In this document: in pieces, positions 10,971 to 24,095 of the stretch
How the letters are laid out: every line of letters starts with the position of its first letter
Position numbering within the stretch: the first letter of the stretch is position 1
NCBI GenBank assembly: GCA_025201345.1
Contig: JAIXMG010000048.1
Span: 1 to 64,000 of the forward strand
Length of the DNA stretch: 64,000 bases
From: Thamnidium elegans
Taxonomy: Eukaryota > Mucoromycota > Mucoromycetes > Mucorales > Mucoraceae
Reading direction: 5' to 3'
The notes under the pieces: model-generated
The model's input: the letters and a program-made list of their open reading frames with translations, nothing else
The model's database searches: none
What the model was told of the DNA's origin: nothing
Made by a program: the position numbers and the translations under genes

Positions 10971-13800
10971 GTTTAAACTAATATTATATGTTTTACTAGC
11001 GATCAGCTCGGACACCGTCAGGCTGAATGTCCTAATCCACGCAATCCCAGATTTAAACTTTGTGCTCCTAAAAAACCTAGAAAAACACCCACTACTAGAG
11101 AAACCCGTATGCCTCCCAGTACATAATTGTTTAAATCAAAGCTTGCTCCCACTGTCGCTGCTCGTGATACGGCACCTATTCCGACCCCTATCTCCATTAC
11201 CGTCTTTACCCATGGCAGTAGCGATGCAGATTGTGTCCCTAGTGACATAGAAGAGGGAAAAAGTGATTCAACACCGGAAGAAACGGCAGATAGTCCCGTT
11301 TCTCGCTCAAATAATGTAACTGATGTCGAAGAACCCGCCATCAAAATATTTACTGATGATATGATTCTAGAGTGGACGCAGGGAAAACCTTCAACAAATG
11401 CCTAAAAATAGCTTTCGAACATCTCAAAAACGCACCTCAAATTACGCCTAACAGGGTACCTTCATTGCGTTTATTTATGTCGGAACCATCTCCACCAGAA
11501 ACAGTTCCTTCTACCAACCTACCAAAATCTAACCAATAATAATAATAAAAAATCACGCTCAATTATGCATCCCTAAACTGTAAAAATTTAGTTAAAACAG
11601 GCGTTCCATCAACACAATCATCATATATTCGCTACTTATGACTTTAACCGTTCAATATCTTACCATTACAAGAAACCAATACTTCTGACTCCACCATCCC
11701 TTCCATCAATATGCAACTACAATCACTTCAAAAACCTTGTAAACAAAATTTTGTAGTATATTATCCTTTTTTTTTTCTAATCATTCGTTAACAATAGTTG
11801 ATACAAATACCCTATATGCCTTAGATAGAATTTCACTTTGTAAAACTACTCATCCTCACGGATTTTATGAACTGTACTTTATAATTACTTAACTTTTATA
11901 CACCTGCCAACTCCATCGTCTAAAGGAGAGCCTTTTCCGATTCTCTTTATTATATGCTTTTACAGCTCCATCTTACCGAAACTATAGCCTTACATCGTCT
12001 AATTATACCAGGCGACTTTAATTATGACTATGATAGGGATATACTACACATCAATCGCTCATGTAAAATTTCTACCGACTGGGTATCATTTTTATTAGAA
12101 TCTTTTAATAACTGCGCATATTTTAATGATTTAGATTCTGTTACGTAACATCTTGTTTAATATGTTATTGACTATATATGCACAGGTAGAAATCTTCAAC
12201 ATCTGATTAAAGACGCCAATATCGAACCTATAAAACCTCAGCTATTTGATCATGCTCTACTGTCAATGAAACCCTCATTAATCAATTCTTAACATGAACC
12301 TGGACTATGGTGAGAAAACTCGGTATATGCTACCAATAACTCATTTCAGAAACAACTACTTTTAGATATGGCTTCGGACCTATCTCCACAATTGAAATGG
12401 AAAGCTGTCAAATCAGCAACAAAATGGATAATTAAATCCTTCAAGATTATTTATGTGTTTTGAAGAAAGTTGACTCTTACAAAACTGACGAGAAAACGAA
12501 ATCGTTTGTTGCGTTTTAATCTCTAGTAGCAACACTTCAATTTACTTTTCCGAAAATTAGCAAAATGATATAACTACTTACTAAAGCAGGAAATTGTTGG
12601 TGTAGCTACCCTTAAATCAAATTTCACTCGATGAGAGAACAGTGAACGTTCCTCCTGACACCTCAAAAGTGTACAATCAACAAAGGAAAACGCGACAATA
12701 TATGACTTCTCTTCAGTCCCCTATACCGCCAACTTCGATTATGGTTGGCAATTTATAACTAATAATCCTACGCGTATGCATTCGTATGTTCAACAATATT
12801 ACAAAACATTGTACTCCGTAGATACAATTGAACTAGCCGATATGTTCAACTATTTGGACCATATTAGCCTTGATAGGACTCTTCACGTTAAAAAACCCCG
12901 AGTTGCTTCGTTCTGAAACCTTTTTAGATGGGCTGCTAGCTCAGACAAAATGAGCTAAAAAGAGTAGTAGTCCTGGTGTTGATGGCCTAGAATATCCTTC
13001 TCTAAATCGTTTATTCAGGATGCCTTGTTTGAAACAATTAATTTTTACTATTTACAATGGCACTTTGAATGGGGGTGATCCCTAATTCGTGGTACTCCTA
13101 GAAATAAAAGGGATCTGTCATCATCGAAAAATTGGTTGCTTATTTCTTTAATCAAGAGTGATACCATTTTTTTTCTGTTTTACTAGACTCCTCATAAAAC
13201 GTTTAGGCTTATGTTAAGTACGCTTGTAAACTCGTATCAAACTGGTTTTGTACCTCGAGGATTTATTGGAGATAATGGAATGGTCCTCTCGATGGTTTCG
13301 GATCAAGCAAATGGATCGAATCTTCCGGGTATCGGTCTGTTTCTGAATCAAGAAAAAGCCTATAAGCGTGTACATTCAGGCTACCTAAGTCAAGAGATGC
13401 AAAAATTTGAGTTATTTTCTTCTTTCGTGAAGTATATTCATAAAATATTTTTTGGTTACGGCATATACAGTATATAAATATCAATGTATTTTTTCATAAG
13501 CATCATTTTTTTTATTAAATGCAATATTAAATGATGATTTTTAAAATGAGAGCTAAAGCAATGCTTTCCCTATATTGGTCTCTCTTCAGAAGATATATAT
13601 GACTCAGTACAAAATCTGAAGGTTCCTCTTGGTATTCGTGATTCCAAGCGATATTTATCTGTCCTTTCCGTTATTCCATACCAACTGTGTAGCGTACGCT
13701 GGTAACATGGAAACGGTAAAGTGTATAAGTATCCTCTTTCGCAGCTCAAAATATCCTTCTTAGGGATAATCACTCATATATAGCGATTACTCCACTTATA
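10971..13800 (+). mobile_element. Decayed LINE (non-LTR retrotransposon)
   Basis: Read in shifting frames: a gag-type zinc knuckle near 10986-11030 (CFTSDQLGHRQAEC, CX2CX4HX4C spacing with the second Cys changed to Ser), a low-complexity ORF1 tail to 11405, then an apurinic-type endonuclease (SLNCKNLVKTG near 11570, LPLQETN near 11660, IPGDFNYD near 12010) and a reverse transcriptase (SSPGVDGL near 12970, GFVPRGFIGDNG near 13245, QEKAYKRVH near 13350). A C-terminal piece (VPLGIRDSKRYLSVLS) lies near 13620-13700. The YxDD region is missing between about 13480 and 13560. Many stops and frameshifts show that it is dead. The order of modules is that of L1/Tad-type elements. Confidence 0.75.
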
Positions 13801-14420
13801 GTTTATAATACTACTTATGTTTATACCTAGTTGGGTATGACTTGAATAAAAAGAAGGGGGGATTACAATAATTAATAAAATACGAAAAAGGGAACAAGGA
13901 TAATTACAAATGACAGGCGGGAATGGTTACAAAGAAGTGGAAGGTATGTAAAGTCATGATATACACGGACCCTCGTTCTTATTTTTAATGAAAGTGAATA
14001 AGCTCAGGTACATATCATACGAGTTCCACTTTTGTATGCTTACTTATCTTGCTGGATCAGATTATTTTTAATCGTTGTACAACTTGCTTTATTCCTTGTC
14101 ATAGATATACTTTATATATCAATTTAATTGGCATAGGGTTTGTATGGGCGAAGGGCTGATATTACCGGGAAAGTATACCGCATTGTATGTACATTTTTTA
14201 CTGTAGTATCAATCATACATACTTTTTATACTAAGTGTGTATTTTCGTTTTGGTAAAACAGAGTTGAATAGTTTTAAAGTTTTAATTGACTTTTAAAGAT
14301 GCACACCTGTAATAAAATCTATTTCTTCCTTTTACAAAAAAAGGGTCTTTCCTTTTCTATTACTTTGACTTCTAAAAGTTCTGAAATTATTTTCCGCCCC
14401 TCATTTAACTAGCGAAAAAA
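13801..14420. other. Non-coding spacer
   Basis: AT-rich sequence with no supportable gene. From about 14300 it becomes homologous to the 5' flanks of genes E and F. Confidence 0.5.
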
Positions 14421-14424
14421 AGAT

Positions 14425-14543
14425 ATTAAACCGGGTCAAGAAATGCCTTTTGGGATTTCAATATCTTAAAATTAGTTGGTGGAGAGATGGAAGAGAAAGA
14501 TTTGGTTACACTTGCAAGACCAATGACTTTATCTTGTTTTTAA
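14425..14543 (+). pseudogene. Relic of a terminal exon of the Hsp70-like family (before gene B)
   Basis: Reads DIKPGQEMPFGISI and, after a frame change, LVTLARPMTLSCF plus stop. This matches the LAEPMTLCRF/LAEPMTLSRF end of the array genes, but the body is far more divergent than any of the seven copies. The same relic lies before E (42680-42797) and F (52548-52665), where it ends exactly in LAEPMTLSRF. It looks like the last trace of an older paralog. Confidence 0.6.
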
Positions 14544-14574
14544 AGCGAGAAAGAATAAAATACAAACGAAATTA

Positions 14575-15180
14575 TTAACGAGTGGTAATTGTGGCGGCCG
14601 TTTTCGTCCGCAAAGACGAATTTCGGCCGCAATTTCAACTTGTTTTTTTGACGAATAAATGCAGATAAACATCATTTTTTATTTTAATTCTTGAAACTTA
14701 AACTCATGAAGAATAATACCTTTCTTTTCTTTTTTTTCATACTTTTTCATCCTTTAAAATCACTTTAAAATTTACATTAAGTTTTTTTTTTTTACATCAT
14801 GCCTCGTGTAAGCTCTCTTATTTGTGTTGGATCACTCGTATCTGTAGTCTCAAAAACTGCAAGGTATTAATTAGAACTGTTTTCAACACCTTTCTCTCTT
14901 TTTTTATAATAAAAATATACTTTTATAATTATTCTGTTAATGTTTATATATGCGGAATAAAACGGCCGCGCCTAAAAAGGCAATTGACCTGTTTGAAAAA
15001 AAAGGTCAAAAAATAGTAGAACGAAACTAGAGAATCATATAAAAGTTTTCAAAAATGCTCTTGATAACATACAGATGGGCCTGGTTGATAAAGCAACTTT
15101 TTATTGGCAGTGTATCAAACTGTACTTATTTTTGATGTCACGGCCGTTTTAGGTCGCGGAGCATGATTACCACTTGTTAA
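14575..15180. mobile_element. TTAA-flanked inverted-repeat element (piggyBac-like MITE)
   Basis: Ends are TTAACGAGTGGTAAT and, inverted, TTAACAAGTGGTAAT, so the TIRs are about 15 bp and the flanks read TTAA, the piggyBac-type target. The homologous flanks of E and F lack the insert. Inside the left end is a long hairpin (14591-14627, GCGGCCG...CGGCCGC around TCGTC/GACGA), and CGGCCG recurs near 14963 and 15141. No transposase ORF; the 64-codon frame at 14822-15016 has no recognisable feature. Confidence 0.6.
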
Positions 15181-15536
15181 AGATCATACTGTTGTACGGT
15201 AGACATAAACCAAAGAAGTCTGAGATTAAATATAGTTTATGCGTCCAAAAGATGGTATGACTATTTTTTTCTTTTGCTTATTCGGCTTTTAATTTCAGAA
15301 TTATCACGTTATGGAAACACTTTTATATCATACTGTTTTTACTTGTGATACGTATAGATAGTTATAATGATGTGTGGTATGGATAAACTAAAATACTAAT
15401 TTTATAATACGTAACAAGCGGCACTTTTTGTTTACTTTTTGACCAAAACAAAAAAAGTTTAAACTTTACGTTGCCTGTTTTAAAACAAATAAACTTTGCG
15501 TTTCATATTCCGCTGTCACTTAATGTATCATAACTA

Positions 15537-15584
15537 CTCGGAACGAGTTCATGGGGTCCCGAAATAACGTATATATTTACCCCT
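15537..15584 (+). promoter_or_regulatory. Conserved upstream block of gene B
   Basis: ACTCGGAACGAG, GGGGTCCCGAAATAACG and TATATATTTACCCC, followed by a pyrimidine tract, with the ATG about 50 bases downstream. GAAC-GA-GTTC forms a small inverted repeat and GGGGTCCC a second one. It could hold a core promoter plus an activator site; no specific factor can be assigned. Confidence 0.6.
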
Positions 15585-15632
15585 TTTTCTTCTTTTTACT
15601 CCTTTTTCTTTTTCATTAACAAAAATATTAGT

Positions 15633-18600
15633 ATGGAAGAAGTATATGATCTTCTCCAACATACACATTCTGTTGTTTTTCGTAAGTGATCCTCTTACTG
15701 TAAAATAATTCTATCTTTTGTTTTTTAAAAGAAAAGACTTATTGTCATAGATCTTGGAGTGAATACGACTAATTCAGACTATTATCCCACTTCAACAAGG
15801 GATTCCAAATACAACACCCCACGTTTAAAGTAAGTATAGAGTACTAAAAAAAATATACGATAACTCTTAACAATTTGTAAAAATGTAGCGAAGCTAGTTA
15901 TATCACTTATGATAAACATAAATTTAATGTTTTAAGTTGGGGAAATCAAAGTGTAGACAATAACAAACAAGATACAGTACGAATTGATGTGTCCAGAGAG
16001 AAATTATACCAACTCTTTAAAAAGGACAAAGATAGCTGGGATCAAGATGACTTATTCACGTTAACAGCTGTATCAGACTTTATTCGCTTATATGTAACGA
16101 AACTAATTAAATATTCGCAAGGAGAAATTAAAGATAGTGGTGCACTCCACTACGTATTAAATGTACCGTCAGAGTGGGAAGAAGAAATAAGAGAAGTTCT
16201 GATTCGACCTATTTTTGTTCAAGCCAACTTAATATCAAAAGAAGATCACCAAGACAGGCTTTTATTTTGCTCCGACATAGAATCTATCTATTACTACTTA
16301 AGTAACCCTAAAGGTCCATCTTTTGCTAAAATGATGCGTAATACAATTTTGGGTAGAATTGGTGCTGTGAAGGAGGATAAGGTGTCGATCAAGCTGTATT
16401 TAATATTAATCGGAAATCCTCTATTTGCTTTTTCCGGTTCTGTAATGTTTCCGAAAATCATGAATTCAAATGCAATGTCTCTTACTTCCGACAATGTTAA
16501 AAATAGTATTAGAGAGTTTATAAAGATCAAATTCTCTTTCGACGCTCAAGAAGACACTATCCTAAATATTATGAAAGAATTGGGTAATGATACCTTTACT
16601 TATATGGTTAGTAATGTAACATGTAATTAATGAGACGATATCAACTAACGGGTTATTATATTAGCGAGACGAAGAGGAAGTTTTTTATTTAATGAAACCT
16701 TTCATTACTGACGAAAACATATCCGAATTAGATAAACGCAAAGAAAAACTTATTAGATCCATTCGGCCTTTTGATATATGCGCTGAAATCAGTAAACATT
16801 TGCCTAATAACTTGAAACGATTAATTTCAAACAACCTTGTGAAGGAGTACTCTATTTTAAAATTTACTGATAGATATACTTCTAAAATTGAATTAAACGA
16901 AGGTCTATTAAATTGGTCAAGATTTTTGTTTCAGTATAATCGAACATATTCTGGTCCCAGCTATATCGCACCTAAGGATATTTCGAATAAATATATTGAC
17001 AATTCTGGTATCATTCGGGGGACTTTTCAATACTCGATTAACGCAATTCAGAATTCTAGCATATACAGTAAACCGCATATACTATCAGCAGAACACTCGG
17101 CGATCTCGTCTTCAACATTCTTAAACTCGAAACCAGATGCCATTATGAATATAGGTACACCATCATTATATGTTTTATTATCTCAGTAGTAATGCTTTTT
17201 ACGACTAGATATTTTGCTCGATTCTACAGTGTTATCGTTCTCACTTTTAGATGAAAATGGTCTAGTAAAAGAAATCTGGAACCATAACTACTTTGTACCT
17301 GACATAAGGTAATATATGATTAAAACATTATGTAGATATCTATACTAATACAGCATTAGTTTACGTTCTCTGGGATCGTTCTTTACTTTTTCAGAAGTAG
17401 TAACATTAAATGTCAACAATTCGTAAGTCTACTCATAAGTATGATATATTCGCTACGAATAAAAAAATTAATGGCTTATTTAGATTTATCACGTTTGTTG
17501 AAGAATACTTAGTGGGTGAATCAAATATTTCTTCTGGTGGAATAAATAAGGACATGCTGATTGAAATAGAAAATATTCTAAGCGTAGAGAGCCATAACAA
17601 AGATGTAATGGTATCAACGCAACAGCAAGCATACATTGAAGCATTTGTATTGATTTATATGATTTATATAAATGTAATTATATCAAGAAAGACATTGAAA
17701 ATTACAGGAGGTAATGAAAATATAAAAACTGGATATGCTATTACTGTTGAAAAAATGTTATTTCAGAAGTTACTTGTCACTGAGGATGATCTAAGAGATA
17801 TAATTTATGCAAGCAATCTGGTACAAGAAGACGACAGCTATAAAAAACTCAGAATTACTACACAAGGACAAAGACAAGGATTCTTGCCTGTAATTCAACA
17901 GTCATTCAAACTACGATTTCCACTCAGGTCTTTCTTTATGGTAGCTCAACTGCATAAAGACTATGTACAGCTAACGCTAAATCAAGTGGTAACTGAATCT
18001 GGTTCAGATCACAAAGATCAGGAAACAATTGTTATCAAAGAAGAAATAATCCCTATTCCCAATATATATGACTCATTGTGCTTCAACATGTGGAGCAATA
18101 TTACAGAAAATAGCAGTCTAATTCAACTATGTGACACACATAAAGGATATAACGACAGCGAATTACTAGATATATTCTCCTTAGAGAACCAAGCAGAATT
18201 TATGAATAACCTGAAGGAGTACATATCTAAAGATGTAAGTAACCTAAAATAGTGTCAGTGATTATCATTCCGTTTATCTAAAATTTCAATTTATACTTTT
18301 TATAGATCCTTAACAAGAATTTGACCACACAAAAAGCAGACAAAACCACTGTATATATAAGCAAGTTATGTAACTGTAGAGTTTGTTTAACGGTAAACGA
18401 TATTACAGAGATATCTTTCCGACCAGTTCTACAAGATATCATCTCTCTTGTATTTACCTCCTTGATAAATAAGCAACTCTTTGGAAACTATAGACATACT
18501 CAATATGTGTTTCACCTGATATGCTTCAACTATAATCCACAGTTCCAACATATCCTTATGAAAATACTAGATGACGAAACCGACTATTTTTTGTATGAGC

Positions 18601-19243
18601 AAAGAATTGACATGGCTTATTATACGATACCAAAATTATCAAATCGACTGATTCAGCCTATTCTACAACAAGAACCATGTTCATATAAAGGATTTCAAGT
18701 GGGTATTTTACGTCAAGTTTATAGTGAAAATTTCGGTTTCGGTTTTGAAAATTCTTCGGATGATACTGTACTTAAAAACAATAGAGAAGATAGAAACACC
18801 ATTTTAATCGATGACGAAAACTTATTTCCGTTGTTCAAGAAGGGAGACAAAATGAATGAAAGCCAATTAAACCGAGTATTTTATTTGAATATGAATCGAG
18901 ATGAGGTCAGCATGACTTTTGGTCTATGTAGGTGATAATATAAAGAATTTTGCTTTTTTAACTTACATATACTTCAATAGTTTTCTTTAAACTTAAGCCA
19001 GTTGCTAGTTTAAGGTCCGATGAACTTATTGGTTTAGAGCATGCAACTGAAAGATTCGGAGCTAATTTATATTTAAATTGTATAAATACATTCGAGATAA
19101 ATCAAGATATACCTTATATGATCTCTATAGTTTACCGCAGTTATTCTTCGTCCCTTTATTTTGAAATTAAAGCGGTTGGAGACGAGACTGAAATACAGTA
19201 TATAACAGTACTGGCGGAATCCATGACATTATGTCGATTTTAA
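15633..19243 (+). CDS. Hsp70/HSPA12-like array protein, copy B
   Basis: Exons inferred at 15633-15681, 15751-15829, 15889-16615, 16665-17154, 17209-17308, 17354-17422, 17484-18234, 18306-18927 and 18981-19243; the sum is 3150 bases, about 1049 aa. Exon 2 has lost two bases relative to the other copies, which would break the frame from the usual acceptor (15731). The next in-frame choice, the AG at 15749-15750, restores it but trims part of the phosphate-1-like loop. Exon 7 has two extra residues (GQRQGF instead of GEG-type). Hsp70-like landmarks are VPSEWEEEIREVL in the first half, AQLHKDYVQLTL in the second, and FPLFKKGDKMNESQLNRVF near the end. An AATAAA lies about 60 bases after the stop. 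The function is unknown; it is probably a pseudo-ATPase. Confidence 0.75.
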
Positions 19244-20412
19244 AAAAAAAAAAGGATTACCATTGTGTTCATGGTATACTCACTATATTTTACACTTTAA
19301 TAAAAAAAAAATTACAGTTTATAAATGCGTATAGAAGTTGTAATTAAGAACTTTTATATTCGTATATAAAGCATTATACAGAGTAACAATATAAAAATGC
19401 TGCTTCATGCTGTCGGCAATTCCACAAATCTGAGATCGAATATAACGAAAGCATTTATAAAATGACATTTATTTCTTTTTCTCCCTCAAGCCATAGTGCT
19501 TTCTACGTCCCATTTTCTTCTTAATAAAGGCACGTATACTATTATTTATATCTGCATTTATAGAGTATTATACCTGTGTGTGTAGTTGTTTCTCATACTC
19601 TTTTTATATTTCTTGACTGATCTTAGAGAGGTATGTATTATATCGCCACAATTGCCGCTTATGCTAGTTATCGGAAAGTGCAAAGGGAAGAAGTTATATT
19701 ATCTTGAGTAGGTCTCATTCTAACACAAAATTTTTTCTAATCTATAAAAAGGAATTAAAGCTTTCTTTTTATCTATAATAGCAGCAAAATGATGCGTTCT
19801 TTACAAAATCAATTGCATGATTTCATTTCCGTCTGAGATCGAATATGGTTCATGCACAGACACAAAAAAAAATGCAATATAATTAAGCTGAATTGGAAAT
19901 TAAGTAAACCTGTTTACTTACATCTCTCACCAAATTATAATACGTTCTCTAAATAAGGTGAAGGTAAAGGGTATTAAAAAAGTTTCGTCTGATGATGGGT
20001 TTTTGGGCTATACAAGTATAATTCAATACATATAACGAAACAAGAACATTTATGAGATGGTAGATATAAGTATATGTAGATTCTCTTTCCTCCTCCCCCC
20101 CCCTTTTTTTTTAAAAAAAAAGAACAGATAAATAAAGTATGCTTATCTTGATGGAGCAAGAAATTATTTATAATTACGCACGATTATTATATCGTAAGAA
20201 AATGCCTCAGCTATTTAATGTCTGAATAACTTCTGTTTTCTTTATGAGTTTTAGTTTAACTAAGACCATCCATGGCTCGAAGCCAAAATTATATTTCGTA
20301 TATGCAGGTTTTACGAGAATTAAATTTATATATATACCTTGATATTCCTTTTTTTGTTAATAGTTACAGTTATACACAAGGTCAAGGCAGCATAGAACTC
20401 ATTTAGAAACAT
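19244..20412. other. 3' flank of gene B and 5' part of the recurring module
   Basis: Homologous to 28708-29729 after C, 38664-39900 after D and 56788-57965 after F. It contains the AATAAA-type 3' end signal near 19298, then AT-rich DNA. A coding trace (MLILMEQEIIYNYARLLY in the F copy, degraded here near 20140-20200) may be the start of the decayed module protein. I see no intact gene. Confidence 0.5.
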
Positions 20413-21327
20413 ATGATGGAACACAAACTAGTTTACTTCCTCAAAAAAAGGGTATTTCCTGCGGAAGAAGCAGAAGGTTCGAATACACAAACTACAGCAA
20501 AGGGATTAAAAACATACAATGTCTCCAATAAAGATAAGCTGCTTAATTTTAATCTATCTGTAAGAGAACACTCGCAGAAAAGCATACAAACGTTTTTGAA
20601 AAATGAAAATAAACTAAATGAATTTAAAATAAAATCACTATCATCTACAAGGCTATCTACCGGTATCATTACAAAAGCGGAGGATATGGCTGGATTAAAG
20701 CCCAACGAAATAAAAGCATGGTACCAAGAGAAATCGTACTTTATGACTAGAATATGTTCAGGAACATTCTCGATGAGATACTTCAACAACAATGCGCTCC
20801 CTCTCCAAAGCAACCTGTAGCTTCTGCAGCGATACTTTCTCAAAGACCAGTCAGAGACGAAGCCGGAACAAGTACTTCTCTTCCCCTTTTACCTATTGAA
20901 AATGTTCAAGAAACAGAGGAACCTCTCGAAACCACACAAAAACTTGAATATCATACTTGTACTGTAGTTTTAAATAGTATCATTAGACAAGATTTGCCTC
21001 AAGATATTAAATATACCTTCATACAAAAGTTTAATCAGTCAATGTCCAATGTATCGAACTTCACAAGCGAGTTTCAATTTTCAATTTATTCTTTGATGAT
21101 GAACTTTAGACATCATACCATCAATAGAAATATTTTTAACCAAGCAGTAGAATATAAGTAACAAGTAGGTTTTGAAATAAGTTCAATATTTCTAGAAGGT
21201 TTCCAGTCAACGGCCAATATACGATTTTCTGCACCTTCACATTCCGAAGAGGTAATGGTTTCGGATGTTCTGCGGAGAGTTGAGCAGTATTTTTTCAAAG
21301 CAACATTTAAACTCCATATTCAGCTCT

Positions 21328-21330
<3 letters not shown>

Positions 21331-21361
<31 letters not shown>
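21331..21361. repeat. Poly-T tract in the module
   Basis: About 31 consecutive T at a site where the F-G module has only four (near 58897) and the D-E module about 29 (near 40830). It is a variable homopolymer within the decayed coding region. Confidence 0.7.
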
Positions 21362-21362
<1 letters not shown>

Positions 21363-22710
21363 GGTTACGTGGAACGAGACAAGAAACAAAAACTGCACAC
21401 CCACTTCAAATATAATTGAATAATTATATTCCAGAGTCTAATAAACTGCTATTTTCTGATGTGAACGCAACTACTCCTCCGTTGCTGTCAATATCACTTG
21501 CTCAGTATATTACAAATTTTGAAATTATGTGGAAAAAGGGACTATATTCTACAAAACTTTAAACAGACTACTAGATGTTTTACTGAAAGCTCATTTGGCC
21601 CCAATAACATATCAAGCGTAATTCTGCTTTTATTGAATCCAAAAAAAAACAAAAAAAACGGAACTCAAAATTTTTGCAATGAAAGAATACATGAAGAAAC
21701 AAACATCAGACTTGGTAAACGTTTCGTTACCGTCGTCGTATGATAATTCGTGATGAATATTATAAAATACAAAAGTATGACTCAAAAGATACGAAAACCC
21801 CTAATCAAAAACGGCAAGACAAAATTAGAGGATGTTACGAAAGGATCAGAATATATCAAGAGAATATTGCAGCCACGGTATGATCTATTACATTTAAATT
21901 CAGATTAATGTACAGTAATACTCACATGTTCTATTAATTTTTTAGAGGGAAAGCAGACCTGAAGCCGAAGGTGGTGTTAAACCTGGAGGTTGTATCTTAG
22001 ATAATGATCCGTTAGTTCTTTAAGAAGCTACGACTTATATGACTGCAGAGGAAATCGTACTAGAAGAAGACTTGACCGAAAATAGATCAACAGATGCGAC
22101 ACGAAGAAAAATAGGACAGATAAAGGGCTTTTTAATGAGTATAATTATCAATGCTGAAATTAGGAAGCAAATCACGGAGGAAAGGCTTTCCGAATTATGC
22201 CCTGAATTAAATGAACAAGAGATTCGTGTTTGCATGTTACTGTATAACTCACTGGCTGTATATATACCATCGAAAGATAAGCGCTATTTGGTTATTTATC
22301 TACTGACTTTTGTGATTTTAGCAAATGATTTGTTACGTTGCTGAGGGTACTCTCGTTTTATGGAAAAGTATGTCCGGAACCCGCTACCCAACAAAATAGC
22401 TCGAGCATAGATCGTACGTCTGTTTACCGCTTATTCTGCGTATCTGATGATAACCGGTTTCGAATTTTTGATTTTAGAGAAGAGGTTATTGCTTCCGATA
22501 CAATTGCTCGATCTTGTAAAGATGCTGTTTTTAATTCTTTTTTTCGACAGATCAAGTATCCAAAGATTAGGTTGTTTGTATCGTTTAATTTCTGCTCACA
22601 ATGTAACTATATTGCCTGGTATGAATATTTTGGGTACGAGGAAAAAATAAATTGGCGGTAATTACCAGTACGACGAAAAAAGAAATTAAGCAATAATATT
22701 CCCTGGGGAG

Positions 22711-23128
22711 TGATGTGATCCAGCATATACAAGTATTTATCCTCATATATATTTACACATACATGGTTATCTCAAGCGTCTTTATCCCTTTAAGACTAAT
22801 TCATATTTATTTTAACTATGCTTTACCAACATCGTCCAGTAATAACTGTTGTCTGAGTAATGATTAGAGGATTGACCATAATTATATATCTTGGCCGAAG
22901 ACTAGGTTAGATAAGCACGACTTGAAGTTATATAACGAAACTGTAGCAGTTCTAGTGATACAGCACATTACCAGACTTATACTTAAACTCAGCTATAAAA
23001 AAGCTATATAACCTATATCTTTTTTCATGTAATAAAACGAAATTCTATTCTTTGCGACTGATTACTTTTAGTATATTTTTATTTTTTATTTTTTTGAATC
23101 TTCACTAATTTATAGCTCGGATTCTACA
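22711..23128 (+). mobile_element. Solo LTR, B-C module copy
   Basis: Starts TGATGTGATCC and ends ATTCTACA (TG...CA form), about 418 bp, flanked by GGGAG on the left and GGGAT on the right. It shares site and sequence with 60241-60663, where the 5-bp duplication is perfect. No internal retrotransposon coding region is present. Confidence 0.75.
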
Positions 23129-24095
23129 GGGATATATTCGAAGACAACAACTGAAAGATAATGCTAAATTAGGCGGAACGTATACAGTTACAAAATAATC
23201 CTGAAGAAATTGATTGCAACTTTTCGTTCTCTGGCACCGATAATGGAATAGCAAAAATGACAGAAACCGTTCCTTTAGACCTTGAAAGCTTTAACTATCA
23301 CTTAAGATTGCACAACATGTATAGTCCTCTAGCTGACACTCAAGAATCTACTGATGATGTTTAAGAGCTTCCGTTTATACCATTTCCTAAGCCTCTTACT
23401 GTGAATGCAGGTGATATCGATTTATGTGGTGGTCATTGGCGGCTAAGAAGAAAAGTGGAAAGAGAGAAGAGGACGACAGATGTAGGGCAGTTTGCCACAC
23501 AAATGGAAAGAAACCTCGCAGAAAATCGTTTCTCAAAAGCTATCGCAGTACAAGAAACAAAGCGAGCATACAGAGAGCAAATAGTTAGCCGGGAACAGCT
23601 TCGCGAGTTTTATGGATCCAGAAAAAAAGCTTCAGCGAAAAGCAAAGTCGAAATTTTGGGCTACAAATTTCGAAGCCATTTATTTACCCAAGAAAGAAAG
23701 GAGATGAAATATGGTAATAAGCATATGGTTATGTTTATTGGTGATAGGGGAACTGGTGCTGGTTCAACAATTAAAGGATATCGTCAATATGGTGGGACTT
23801 GGAAACAAAAAATTCACGGCTAATCCAATACAACATGCATTACAAATGAAAACAAAGCAACCCAAACTTGCATCTATTATCTTTGTCCTTTATATAATAC
23901 CAAGCAAAAAAGTCATGATGAAGAGGGAAATGATTCAGAAAAGCATAAATGATGCATTTATTTGTTATAATCAAGCCTGTGATTCTGTACGCGATAATCA
24001 AAATGTACAAACAAGAGACAGCGTTTCGGCTATGGCCATCGGTTTATCCTGTCTGGCTACACCATTAAATAAACAGTTATCTCTTTTTTTTTTTG

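Noticed and set aside
17410..17483. Apparent N-terminal start of an ORF (MSTIRKSTHKYDIFATNK) in copy B
   Set aside because: It lies in intron 6. The same stretch is a closed intron in A, D, E and F, begins with GTAAG and ends in TTATTTAG; a stop precedes the ATG directly.
22711..23128. The 420-bp interspersed repeat as a spliced intron (introner)
   Set aside because: It has TG...CA ends and a 5-bp target duplication (GGGAG) and no proper donor at its 5' edge, so a solo LTR fits better.
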